Below, one piece after another: positions 1-7,308 of a stretch of 64,000 nt of DNA. The stretch is from Bacillus tianshenii (lineage in GTDB: Bacteria; Bacillota; Bacilli; Bacillales; Bacillaceae_N): positions 1 to 64,000 of the forward strand of contig CP129018.1 in assembly GCA_020524525.2 (NCBI GenBank), written 5' to 3'. Both the position numbers and the translations under genes were made by a program. The notes beneath the pieces were generated by a model. It saw only the letters and a program-made list of their open reading frames with translations, ran no database searches and was not told the origin of the DNA. Position 1 is the stretch's first letter. Each line of letters begins with the position of its first letter.

Positions 1-2
1 AT

Positions 3-947
3 CAGAAGAAGACGTTAATTTATAAATCAAAAGTCATGTCTGATTTAGTAAGTGAAATGAAGCAAATTGCTGAAGTGGACTCGACTATCTTACTCTTTGG
101 TGAATCAGGAGTTGGAAAGGAAGTATTTGCTCAGCATATCCATGCTCATAGCAGCAGGAAAGAGAAGCCGATTGTTAGTATGAACTGTGGTGCTATTCCG
201 GAAAATTTGTTGGAAAGTGAATTGTTCGGTTATGAGAAAGGAGCATTCACAGGGGCGGTTGCTTCAAAGCAAGGCTTGTTTGAATTAGCCAACGGAGGAA
301 CGTTGTTTCTCGATGAGATAACGGAGTTACCGCTTAATATGCAAGTGAAATTACTACGTGCCTTGCAGGAACGAGAAATTGTACGTGTCGGCGGAATTAA
401 AACAATCAATATTGATGTCCGTGTCATTGCTACTACAAATCGAGATATTAAGAAGATGGTCAAAGAGAAAAAGTTTCGAGAAGACCTCTATTATCGAATT
501 AATGTTATCCCTATGCTTATCCCGCCGTTAAGGCAAAGAAAAGAAGATATTGTCTCCTTGTCCCTACACTTCCTTCAACAAATAAACAATGCCTATAAGA
601 AAGAAAAAAGTTTATCAAGAGAAGCATTGCTATTAATGGAAAGCTACCGCTGGCCTGGTAATGTTCGTGAATTACAAAATGTAATTGAACGGTTAGCCGT
701 TACGACAAAAGATAAGGTGATTACACAGGAGGATGTGCTGCGGATCTTTTATAACAAAGGAGACAATGAGCAGGATTCCAAAATATTTGTCTCAGAGGTT
801 ATTCCGCTTAAGAATGCAGTGAAAGAATTAGAAGGTCAGCTTATCAGTCTTGCAATGCAAAAATACGGAACAGCTGCAGAGGCAGCGAAGGTGTTGAAAA
901 TAAGTCCAGCGACGATTAGTCGCCGAATCAATAGTCTGTTGAAATAA
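3..947 (+). CDS. sigma-54-dependent transcriptional activator, 3' part (5' end outside window)
   Basis: Central AAA+ and C-terminal DNA-binding part of a bacterial enhancer-binding protein that remodels sigma-54 RNA polymerase. The frame is open to the window edge, so the ATG at 36 is probably internal and the N-terminal sensor domain is missing here. Visible motifs are Walker A GESGVGKE, the sigma-54-contacting GAFTGA loop, Walker B-like GGTLFLDEI, the arginine-finger region YYRINVIP and WPGNVREL. The last 25 residues form a Fis/TyrR-type helix-turn-helix (AAEAAKVLKISPATISRRI). The gene ends 11 nt before pxpB, so it probably controls the 5-oxoproline genes that follow, perhaps in response to 5-oxoproline or a related amino acid. 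That target is inferred from position only. Confidence 0.93.
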   Translation, partial: QKKTLIYKSKVMSDLVSEMKQIAEVDSTILLFGESGVGKEVFAQHIHAHSSRKEKPIVSMNCGAIPENLLESELFGYEKGAFTGAVASKQGLFELANGGTLFLDEITELPLNMQVKLLRALQEREIVRVGGIKTINIDVRVIATTNRDIKKMVKEKKFREDLYYRINVIPMLIPPLRQRKEDIVSLSLHFLQQINNAYKKEKSLSREALLLMESYRWPGNVRELQNVIERLAVTTKDKVITQEDVLRIFYNKGDNEQDSKIFVSEVIPLKNAVKELEGQLISLAMQKYGTAAEAAKVLKISPATISRRINSLLK

Positions 948-958
948 GGAGCGTTAGC

Positions 959-1843
959 ATGCTTTCATTACCTGAAACACGTTTTGACTTATGTGGAGAT
1001 GAATATATATTTGCTCAAATAACAAACGACATGAGCGCAGAAAGTAACTTCAAAGCGCTTGCCATTACAAAAGAGCTTCGAGAACGCCGTATACCAGGAA
1101 TTATCGAAATCTACCCTGCTAACGTCTCATATCTTGTTCGTTATGATCCTGAGATTATTTCACCGACTGATTTGTTGGACTACCTAAAGGAAATCGATAT
1201 TACGAAAAGTGATGTCTCCGAATTAAATATGAGAAGTAAAGTCGTTGAAGTTCCAATTTGGTACGACGACCCTGTAACAAGAGAATATTCTCTTCGGTTT
1301 AGTAAACGGAATCAAGAGATGACGATTTCTAATTTTGATTATGTAATGAAAGTCAATGGTTTTTCAGATAAAGAACGGTTCATTGAAGCCCATGCAAAAG
1401 TACCTTATCTGATCACAATGCTAGGCTTCACCCCAGGAACCGCTTGGAGCTTCCCGCTTGGTATTAAGAAGGAAGAGATTATTCGTGCACCAAAATATTC
1501 GAGCCCACGTACAGAAACACCAAAGCAGGCAATTGGAATTGGCGGAGTATTTTCAGTGATTTATCCGCTGAAATCCCCTGGAAGCTATCAATTAATTGGG
1601 AGGTCAGCAGTACCAGTCTATGAGCAGCACCAGAGGTTAAATGCCTTTGAGGACTCTTTCTTCTTAGCTAGCCCTGGCGACTTATGGAAGTATCGCCCGA
1701 TCGATGAGAGTGAATATAACCGTATTACAGAAGAAGTGAAGGCTGGCACCTATCAGTACAAGCTGAAAGTCGTAGACTTTTCTGCTGAAGAGTATATCCA
1801 AAAAAATAAACAGTATCTTGATGAACTAATGGAGGACTTTTAA
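959..1843 (+). CDS. pxpB: 5-oxoprolinase subunit PxpB (KipI family)
   Basis: Member of the KipI/allophanate-hydrolase-subunit-1 family. PxpA, PxpB and PxpC together catalyse ATP-dependent opening of 5-oxoproline to glutamate in bacteria. The N-terminal half is the usual small domain. The C-terminal cyclophilin-like domain carries the family patterns MLGFTPGTAWSFPLG, a TPKQAIGIGG segment and SPGSYQLIGR. The length of 294 aa is a little above typical PxpB (about 220-250). The start ATG at 959 follows a GGAGCG site. It abuts pxpC with no gap (stop TAA, then GTG), so the two are translationally coupled. In B. subtilis the homologue KipI also inhibits the kinase KinA, a role that cannot be judged from sequence. 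PxpA (LamB/YcsF) is not in this window. Confidence 0.88.
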   Translation: MLSLPETRFDLCGDEYIFAQITNDMSAESNFKALAITKELRERRIPGIIEIYPANVSYLVRYDPEIISPTDLLDYLKEIDITKSDVSELNMRSKVVEVPIWYDDPVTREYSLRFSKRNQEMTISNFDYVMKVNGFSDKERFIEAHAKVPYLITMLGFTPGTAWSFPLGIKKEEIIRAPKYSSPRTETPKQAIGIGGVFSVIYPLKSPGSYQLIGRSAVPVYEQHQRLNAFEDSFFLASPGDLWKYRPIDESEYNRITEEVKAGTYQYKLKVVDFSAEEYIQKNKQYLDELMEDF

Positions 1844-2824
1844 GTGATTAAAGTTATCGACCAAGGGTTTAAGACGACAATTCAAGATATGGGGCGACAC
1901 GGCTATTATCACCTTGGTGTCCCGCCATGCGGTGCAGCAGACAAGCTTTCCTTTCAAATCGGCAACCTTTTATTAGGCAATCCTTTATATTGTGCTGGGT
2001 TAGAAATTACATTATTAGGTCCTAAACTGCAAATTCAGAAGAATACGGTTATCGCCATTACTGGAGCTCCTGCTGAAGTATTTCTTAATGACAAACCAAT
2101 TTCAATGTGGGAAGTCATTAAAGTTAATGAAGGAGACATGTTAACCTTTCAGTTTTCAGAGAGGCGTGTCGGTGTTTTCACTTATCTATGCATCTCAGGA
2201 GGGATTACAATACCTGAAATGCTTGGCAGTCGTTCTGCTTATACGTTAAGCGACTTTGGAGGGTTGTTAAGCAGAAAGCTAGAGAGTGGTGATCTGATTA
2301 AAATTAGTGAGCCGTTACCAGGGGCATTTAATCAAGAAGGCAAGAAGGTTCCTTCTTCGTATATTCCGACCTTTTCAAAAGAAATTGATGTACGTGCGGT
2401 CATGGGCATGACAAGTGATTGGGTAAGTGATCAAGGAATTATGAAATTCCTGAGCAATGAATGGGAAGTCAAACTCGAATCAAATCGTGTTGCGTATCGC
2501 TTTAGTGGTGAAACAATTTCATATAGCGAAGCAGAACCACCATTTGGTGTCGTTAACACTGTAGGAAGTGTCGTGGACTTTGCATATCCAATAGGAGCGA
2601 TTCTTGTACCAAATCCAGAAGAGGTTATCGTCTTATTAAATGATGCAACTGTCGGTGGCGGCTTTGTAACAATTGGAACTGTCATTAGTCCTGACTTAAG
2701 CATTATTACACAAGCCAGGCCAGGTTCATCTGTTCGCTTTCATGCTGTTACTGTTAGCCAGGCAACAGAGTTAAGACTACAGCAAAAAAAGAAACTGAAT
2801 CAATTAATAGAAGAGTTAAAATAG
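1844..2824 (+). CDS. pxpC: 5-oxoprolinase subunit PxpC (KipA family)
   Basis: Partner of PxpB, a carboxyltransferase/allophanate-hydrolase-subunit-2 family protein of 326 aa, the normal length. The N-terminus shows the family signature IDQGFKTTIQDMGRHGYYHLG followed within 15 residues by GAADKLSFQIGN. Further conserved stretches are LGPKLQ, CISGGI near residue 110, LGSRSAYTLSDFGG and, towards the C-terminus, NPEEVIVLLNDA with TVGG. The start is GTG at 1844, directly after the pxpB stop and read from the GGAGGA inside the pxpB end, typical of coupled subunits. The expected product is the second half of the 5-oxoproline-opening heteromer in the cytoplasm. Confidence in family is high; substrate assignment rests on family knowledge. 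Confidence 0.88.
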   Translation: MIKVIDQGFKTTIQDMGRHGYYHLGVPPCGAADKLSFQIGNLLLGNPLYCAGLEITLLGPKLQIQKNTVIAITGAPAEVFLNDKPISMWEVIKVNEGDMLTFQFSERRVGVFTYLCISGGITIPEMLGSRSAYTLSDFGGLLSRKLESGDLIKISEPLPGAFNQEGKKVPSSYIPTFSKEIDVRAVMGMTSDWVSDQGIMKFLSNEWEVKLESNRVAYRFSGETISYSEAEPPFGVVNTVGSVVDFAYPIGAILVPNPEEVIVLLNDATVGGGFVTIGTVISPDLSIITQARPGSSVRFHAVTVSQATELRLQQKKKLNQLIEELK

Positions 2825-2846
2825 TTGATGGCATCCTCATTAATTA

Positions 2847-2895
2847 AGGAGGTGATTGAAACTTGATATTCATCAGTTTCTTTCTAACCTTTTAA
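2847..2895 (+). promoter_or_regulatory. extended Shine-Dalgarno sequence with an 11-codon mini-ORF
   Basis: The sequence AAGGAGGTGAT (2847-2857) is a perfect 11-base complement of the usual 16S rRNA 3' end, longer than any gene start here needs. The permease starts only at 2961 and has its own GAGGAGG. A TTG at 2863 opens a short frame (MIFISFFLTF, stop 2893-2895); GTG at 2852 gives MIET. It may be a leader peptide, a ribosome-parking mRNA stabiliser, or the relic of a lost gene start. Confidence 0.45.
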
Positions 2896-2960
2896 TTCAG
2901 AATATTCGTAATATTTGGAATTTTAACCAGACAACTTGGAAGAACAGAGGAGGTTCATAG

Positions 2961-4373
2961 ATGGCTGAAATTATTAAACCTAGTCATGTGAATGAAGATG
3001 GAGTGACAAAGGAAGAGACGAAAGAGGACTATGCGCTGGAGGAAGTGCCGAAGCATTCTCGCATGGGATGGTGGAGTATTACCAATGTTGCGTTAGGTGT
3101 TGCAACTGCCATGGTATTTATGCAAATGGGAAGCTTAATGGCTGTTTCATATGGAGCGGTTAATGCCTTGATTGCTGAAATCTATGCAACGGTTGTGGCA
3201 GGTGTACTTGGAATTGGGATTGCGTATCTTTCAGCCAAAGCGGGAATGAATGTGAATCTATTAGCGCGCGGCGGTGGTTACGGCTACATTGGAGCATCAA
3301 TTACATCATTTATTTACGCTTTAAACTTTATTATGTATTGTGCAATTGAAGGATCGATTATGGCTTATGCAGTTGCGGAATATTTACAAGTTGTACCGAC
3401 ATGGGTGCTGATGATTTTCTTCGGTTTGGCAGTTATTCCATTTAACTGGTTTGGTATGAAGCAATTGGACAAGCTGCAAAAGTGGTCATTGCCGATCTTT
3501 ATTATCTTGTTAGGTGCCGGGCTTATTGTGGCAGCTAATATGAAATCAAGCTATTTAGGAAGCGTATGGAGTTATCTCCCTGAAGGCGTACAAGTTGGTG
3601 GAACAGCGTTATTAACGTGTATCGGTATTATTAACGGTCTTGTCGGAATTATGGCATTGCTAATTTCAGATTATGCTAGATTTGTAAAAGATGAAGAATT
3701 CAAACTTGGCGTATTTGCGGTTGGATTCATTCCTCAGCTTGTTTGCTTTTTCTTAATGGGCTTAATTGGTATTTGGTTTGGTGTTCGGTTCATGGAAGCA
3801 AATCCAGGTGTCTATTTCGTTAATATTATTGGAATTTTCGGGGCGTTATTTACAATCTTAACGCAGTTACGAATCAATATTACAAACCTTTATAGTGGTT
3901 CACTTTCACTATCAACGTTCTTTGAAAATGTATTTAAATTTAAGCCGGGACGTACATTTTGGGTAGTATTTACAGCGGTTGCAGCCGTAGTGGCGATGTT
4001 AGCTGGTGCGCTCGACCACTTAGGTCCGCTTCTAACCTTCCAGGGCGTATTCTTATTTGCTTGGGCGGCGACAATTGTGGCAGATGCTTTTGTCGTAAAG
4101 CGATTATTAAAAATCGGGCCTGATTACTTTGAATATCATCAAGAGAAGCTATATAAATGGAATCCAGTAGGTGTTGTTTCATTACTTGTAGCGAGTACAA
4201 TTGGTACGTTCGCTGCTTTCGGATTAATGGGTGTATTTTTACAAAACATCGCAGCGTTCTTTGCAGCAATCATTTCATTTGCATTAACAATTGTAATTGC
4301 AGTTGTAACAAAGGGTAAGTATTACATCAAGAATGAAGGTGCAGGTGTACCTGATGATGATAAAATTGCTTAA
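2961..4373 (+). CDS. NCS1-family permease (purine-cytosine permease-like), candidate 5-oxoproline transporter
   Basis: Integral membrane protein of 470 aa with about 12 hydrophobic segments, beginning after a 35-residue acidic cytoplasmic tail (MGWWSITNVALGVATAM opens helix 1). The pattern RGGGYGYIGAS in helix 3 and the NWFGMKQLDKLQKWSLP segment resemble nucleobase:cation symporter-1 proteins for cytosine, purines and hydantoins. The start ATG at 2961 has a strong GAGGAGG 9 nt upstream. It lies 136 nt after pxpC in the same direction and ends at a strong terminator, so it probably belongs to the 5-oxoproline unit and may import that lactam or a related cyclic compound. The substrate is inference. 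B. subtilis instead has an NRAMP-type protein (YcsG) in the equivalent cluster. Confidence 0.8.
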   Translation: MAEIIKPSHVNEDGVTKEETKEDYALEEVPKHSRMGWWSITNVALGVATAMVFMQMGSLMAVSYGAVNALIAEIYATVVAGVLGIGIAYLSAKAGMNVNLLARGGGYGYIGASITSFIYALNFIMYCAIEGSIMAYAVAEYLQVVPTWVLMIFFGLAVIPFNWFGMKQLDKLQKWSLPIFIILLGAGLIVAANMKSSYLGSVWSYLPEGVQVGGTALLTCIGIINGLVGIMALLISDYARFVKDEEFKLGVFAVGFIPQLVCFFLMGLIGIWFGVRFMEANPGVYFVNIIGIFGALFTILTQLRINITNLYSGSLSLSTFFENVFKFKPGRTFWVVFTAVAAVVAMLAGALDHLGPLLTFQGVFLFAWAATIVADAFVVKRLLKIGPDYFEYHQEKLYKWNPVGVVSLLVASTIGTFAAFGLMGVFLQNIAAFFAAIISFALTIVIAVVTKGKYYIKNEGAGVPDDDKIA

Positions 4374-4400
4374 TGAAAGCGGTAACATTTGATTATAGTG

Positions 4401-4435
4401 GCTTCAATCTCCATGATGGAGATTGAAGCTTTTTT
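4401..4435 (+). terminator. Rho-independent terminator after the permease
   Basis: A perfect 13-bp stem (GCTTCAATCTCCA / TGGAGATTGAAGC) with a TGA loop, followed by TTTTTTC. It closes the pxp/permease unit. Confidence 0.92.
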
Positions 4436-4542
4436 CTTGTCCATTGCAAGCGGGCTAGGTTTTATATATAGATCGTCTTTCTTTTTCCGTTTATGATGGT
4501 TATGCTAGAGAAAACGAAACAATGAGAGTAAGGATGAAAAAA

Positions 4543-5742
4543 ATGCGAAAAGAAATAACATTAAAGGTGAAATCGAAATTTACTAATAAATTCAAAAGTG
4601 GTTATCCGCTGATCTCGAAAGAGGCAATTTTGAACTTAGATGACCTGCATGAAGAAGGTGAGCTTGTCAGGCTGGTTGATGAACGAAATCATTTCATTGG
4701 CAAAGGCTATCACGGCAAGCAGAATAAAGGTTATGGCTGGATTTTGACCCGAAAAGAAAATGAAAAGATTGATCAAGCTTTCTTCGAGAAGAAAATAAAA
4801 GCTGCGCTTAATAAAAGAAGTAAGTTTTATCAAGATCCAGAAACGACTGCTTTCCGTGTCTTCAATAATGAAGGTGATGGAATTGGCGGCTTAACAATTG
4901 ATTATTTTGATGGTTATTACGTCATTAATTGGTACAGTGAAGGAATTTATGCGTTTAAAGATGAGGTCATTCAATCACTAGAAAAGCTTGTAGAGTTCAA
5001 GGCGATTTATCAGAAGAAGCGCTTTGCTTCAAAAGGAAAATATATTGAGGAAGATGATTTTGTTGCTGGTGAACGAGGCGAGTTCCCGATTATTGTGAAA
5101 GAAAATGGTGTTCACTTCGCTGTTCATTTAAATGATGGTGCCATGGTAGGTGTATTCTTAGATCAGCGAGAGGTGCGACGTACCATTCGTGATAAATATG
5201 CCGAGGGGAAAACGGTGTTAAATACGTTTTCTTACACAGGTGCTTTTTCGATTTTTGCTGCGTTAGGCGGTGCTGCGAAAACGACAAGTGTTGATCTGGC
5301 AAACAGAAGCTACAGCAAGACGATTGAGCAGTTTAGTGTTAATGGAATTGACTTTGAAGCACATGATATTATCGTTCAAGATGTATTTAATTATTTCAAA
5401 TTTGCAGCTAAGAAAAACTTCAAGTTTGATATGGTAATATTAGATCCGCCAAGCTTTGCGCGTTCGAAGAAACATACATTCAGTGCAGCGAAAGATTATA
5501 AAAATTTACTAAAGGAAACAATCGCGATTACAGAAGATAATGGAGTCATTGTAGCGTCGACAAATGCAAGCAATGTTAGCGTGAATAAGTTTAAAGGCTT
5601 TATTGATAAAGCATTTAAGGAAATGGGCGGAAAATATAAGCTGATGGAGGAATTTTCTCTACCAGAAGATTTCCGTACAACAAAAGACTACAAAGAAGGC
5701 GATTATCTAAAGGTTGTTTTCATTCGAAAGATAAAAGGTTAG
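4543..5742 (+). CDS. class I SAM-dependent rRNA methyltransferase, RlmI-like
   Basis: Predicted cytosine-C5 RNA methyltransferase of the RlmI/YccW type. An N-terminal PUA-like domain (about residues 1-70, with VRLVDERNHFIGKGYH) is followed by a linker and a Rossmann-fold methyltransferase. SAM-binding features are VLNTFSYTGAFSIFAALGGA and TSVDLANRSY; the catalytic-loop motif is VILDPPSFARSKK. The C-terminus ends DYLKVVFIRKIKG, as in the family. Three in-frame ATGs exist at 4522, 4534 and 4543. The AAGG at 4530-4533 is best placed for 4543, giving 399 aa, but 4522 cannot be excluded. The TAG stop overlaps a possible GTG of the pseudouridine synthase that follows, so the two RNA-modifying enzymes form one transcription unit. 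The target nucleotide is not deducible. Confidence 0.87.
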   Translation: MRKEITLKVKSKFTNKFKSGYPLISKEAILNLDDLHEEGELVRLVDERNHFIGKGYHGKQNKGYGWILTRKENEKIDQAFFEKKIKAALNKRSKFYQDPETTAFRVFNNEGDGIGGLTIDYFDGYYVINWYSEGIYAFKDEVIQSLEKLVEFKAIYQKKRFASKGKYIEEDDFVAGERGEFPIIVKENGVHFAVHLNDGAMVGVFLDQREVRRTIRDKYAEGKTVLNTFSYTGAFSIFAALGGAAKTTSVDLANRSYSKTIEQFSVNGIDFEAHDIIVQDVFNYFKFAAKKNFKFDMVILDPPSFARSKKHTFSAAKDYKNLLKETIAITEDNGVIVASTNASNVSVNKFKGFIDKAFKEMGGKYKLMEEFSLPEDFRTTKDYKEGDYLKVVFIRKIKG

Positions 5743-5756
5743 TGCAGGTGAAAAGT

Positions 5757-6674
5757 ATGCAGATGAAGAAAAAAGGTGAATGGCTCGAGCTGAACGTTCC
5801 TGAGCAATGGCAGGGCTATTCAATTGAGCATGTTCTAAGAAAAGTTCTCGAAGTTCCCAAGAAGCTGTTACATCAGATTCGTATGGACAAAGGTGTGAAA
5901 GTGAATGGGGAAGAACTTGCTTGGAACAATGAACTGAAGCAGACGGATAAGCTGCATATCCGTCTTTTTATACCAGAAGAGTACGGAGTGACACCGACTT
6001 TTATAGAGGTGGATGTTCTCTATGAAGATGAACATCTTTTGATTGTGAATAAGCCTGCAGGGATGGATACCCATCCTTCTGATAAAAAGCAAAAAGATAC
6101 ATTAGCAAACGCGGTTGCTTATCATTTTCTTATGAATGGAATTGAAACAAAAGTAAGGCATATTCATCGGTTGGATAAAGACACAACAGGTGCCGTCCTT
6201 TTTGCCAAGCACGCTTTAGCGGGAGCGATTATGGACCGCCATCTTGAACAAAGAGTGATTAAGAGAACATATGTGGCACTTGTACACGGGAAAGTACACA
6301 AGCGCAAAGGGGTTATTCGTGAACCGATCGGAAAAGACAGGCATCATCCAACACGAAGAAGAGTTTCTCCTACTGGCCAAAGTGCTGAAACGCATTATGA
6401 AGTGTTGAAATATTACCCTAAGCAAAAGTACAGCCTCGTCAAGCTGGACTTGAAAACAGGCAGAACACATCAGATTCGTGTGCATATGAGTCATCTTGGT
6501 CACCCGTTATTAGGAGACAAGCTTTATGGCGGAACAGCTAATATGCCCCGCCAAGCATTGCATGCAGGAAAAATCAGCTTACCACACCCGTTTTCTAATG
6601 ACGTCATTCAATGTTTAGCTCCGTTCAATAATGTTCACCCGTTATTTGAAGGGAGTATAGCAGACCACTTATAA
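5757..6674 (+). CDS. RluA-family RNA pseudouridine synthase
   Basis: Converts specific uridines in rRNA (or tRNA) to pseudouridine. An S4-like RNA-binding segment lies near residues 10-60 (VLRKVLEVPKKLLHQIRMDKG). The catalytic domain begins with VLYEDEHLLIVNKPAGM and contains the RluA/RluD active-site motif HRLDKDTTG, whose aspartate is the nucleophile. The later motif is LKTGRTHQIRVHMSHLGHPLLGD. ATG at 5757 is preferred because AGGTG at 5746 lies 6 nt upstream; a GTG at 5742 overlapping the previous stop is the alternative. The length of 305 aa is normal. It sits between an rRNA methyltransferase and an HD hydrolase in one compact co-directional cluster. Which paralogue (RluD-, YhcT- or YjbO-like) is uncertain. 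Confidence 0.92.
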   Translation: MQMKKKGEWLELNVPEQWQGYSIEHVLRKVLEVPKKLLHQIRMDKGVKVNGEELAWNNELKQTDKLHIRLFIPEEYGVTPTFIEVDVLYEDEHLLIVNKPAGMDTHPSDKKQKDTLANAVAYHFLMNGIETKVRHIHRLDKDTTGAVLFAKHALAGAIMDRHLEQRVIKRTYVALVHGKVHKRKGVIREPIGKDRHHPTRRRVSPTGQSAETHYEVLKYYPKQKYSLVKLDLKTGRTHQIRVHMSHLGHPLLGDKLYGGTANMPRQALHAGKISLPHPFSNDVIQCLAPFNNVHPLFEGSIADHL

Positions 6675-6689
6675 AAGGAGATGAATGCT

Positions 6690-7253
6690 GTGTTCACGTT
6701 AATTGACTCAGCTGTTGAATTTGCGGCAGTTGCGCACGATAAGCAGTATCGAAAATCCACCAATATTCCTTATATCTCACATCCAGTGGCCGTTGGTTTC
6801 ATGTTACAAGCATTAGGGTGTTCGGAGGAAGTGGTAGCAGCGAGTATTCTGCATGACGTTATAGAAGATACGCCTTACACAAAAGAAGGTATTGAAGACA
6901 AATTCGGCAAGCATGTAGCAAACCTTGTAGAAGGAGCAAGTGAACAGGACAAGAGCTTATCATGGGAAGAACGTAAGCAGCATACAATCGAGCAACTAAA
7001 ACATGCCTCACTTGAATTGAAATATGTGGTCCTTGGCGACAAAATTCATAACCTTAAAAGCATTGTTGCTGCATTCGAACAAGAGGGTGAGCAAGTATGG
7101 GAACGATTCAAGCGAGGAAAAGCGAAGCAGCAATGGTATTATCAATCTATTTATAATGCCTGTAAACAAACGGATGACGAAGTGCTTTCTATTCTTCTTC
7201 ATCGGTTCGATGCTTTATATAAAGTACTGTTTGAAACGAGAAAGGGTTCATGA
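6690..7253 (+). CDS. HD-domain phosphohydrolase, SpoT/RelA hydrolase-like
   Basis: Stand-alone metal-dependent HD hydrolase of 187 aa resembling the (p)ppGpp hydrolase domain. The metal-binding pattern is visible as the first His (YISHPVAVGFML), the HD pair in ASILHDVIEDTPY and the distal Asp in LGDKIHNLKSI. There is no synthetase domain and no TGS/ACT region, so it is a small hydrolase (Mesh1-like) or acts on another nucleotide. The SD AAAAGGAG abuts ATG 6681, which therefore cannot be the start; GTG at 6690 is 9 nt away and is chosen. It follows the pseudouridine synthase by 15 nt and is the last gene before a bidirectional terminator. Substrate is unproven. Confidence 0.8.
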   Translation: MFTLIDSAVEFAAVAHDKQYRKSTNIPYISHPVAVGFMLQALGCSEEVVAASILHDVIEDTPYTKEGIEDKFGKHVANLVEGASEQDKSLSWEERKQHTIEQLKHASLELKYVVLGDKIHNLKSIVAAFEQEGEQVWERFKRGKAKQQWYYQSIYNACKQTDDEVLSILLHRFDALYKVLFETRKGS

Positions 7254-7281
7254 TTACTCTCCCAATGGGATAAGACGACAG

Positions 7282-7308
7282 AAAAGATCGGTAGAGGCCG
7301 ATCTTTTT
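7282..7308. terminator. bidirectional terminator between the HD hydrolase and the PAS-GGDEF gene
   Basis: Stem AAAGATCGG / CCGATCTTT with a 6-nt loop; T-rich on the plus side and A-rich upstream, so it can serve both convergent genes. It overlaps the stop of the minus-strand gene. Confidence 0.85.

Noticed and set aside
2847-2860. Possible 16S rRNA fragment, because of AAGGAGGTGAT
   Set aside because: Only 11 bases match and in the complementary sense, so it is an SD sequence, not rRNA.
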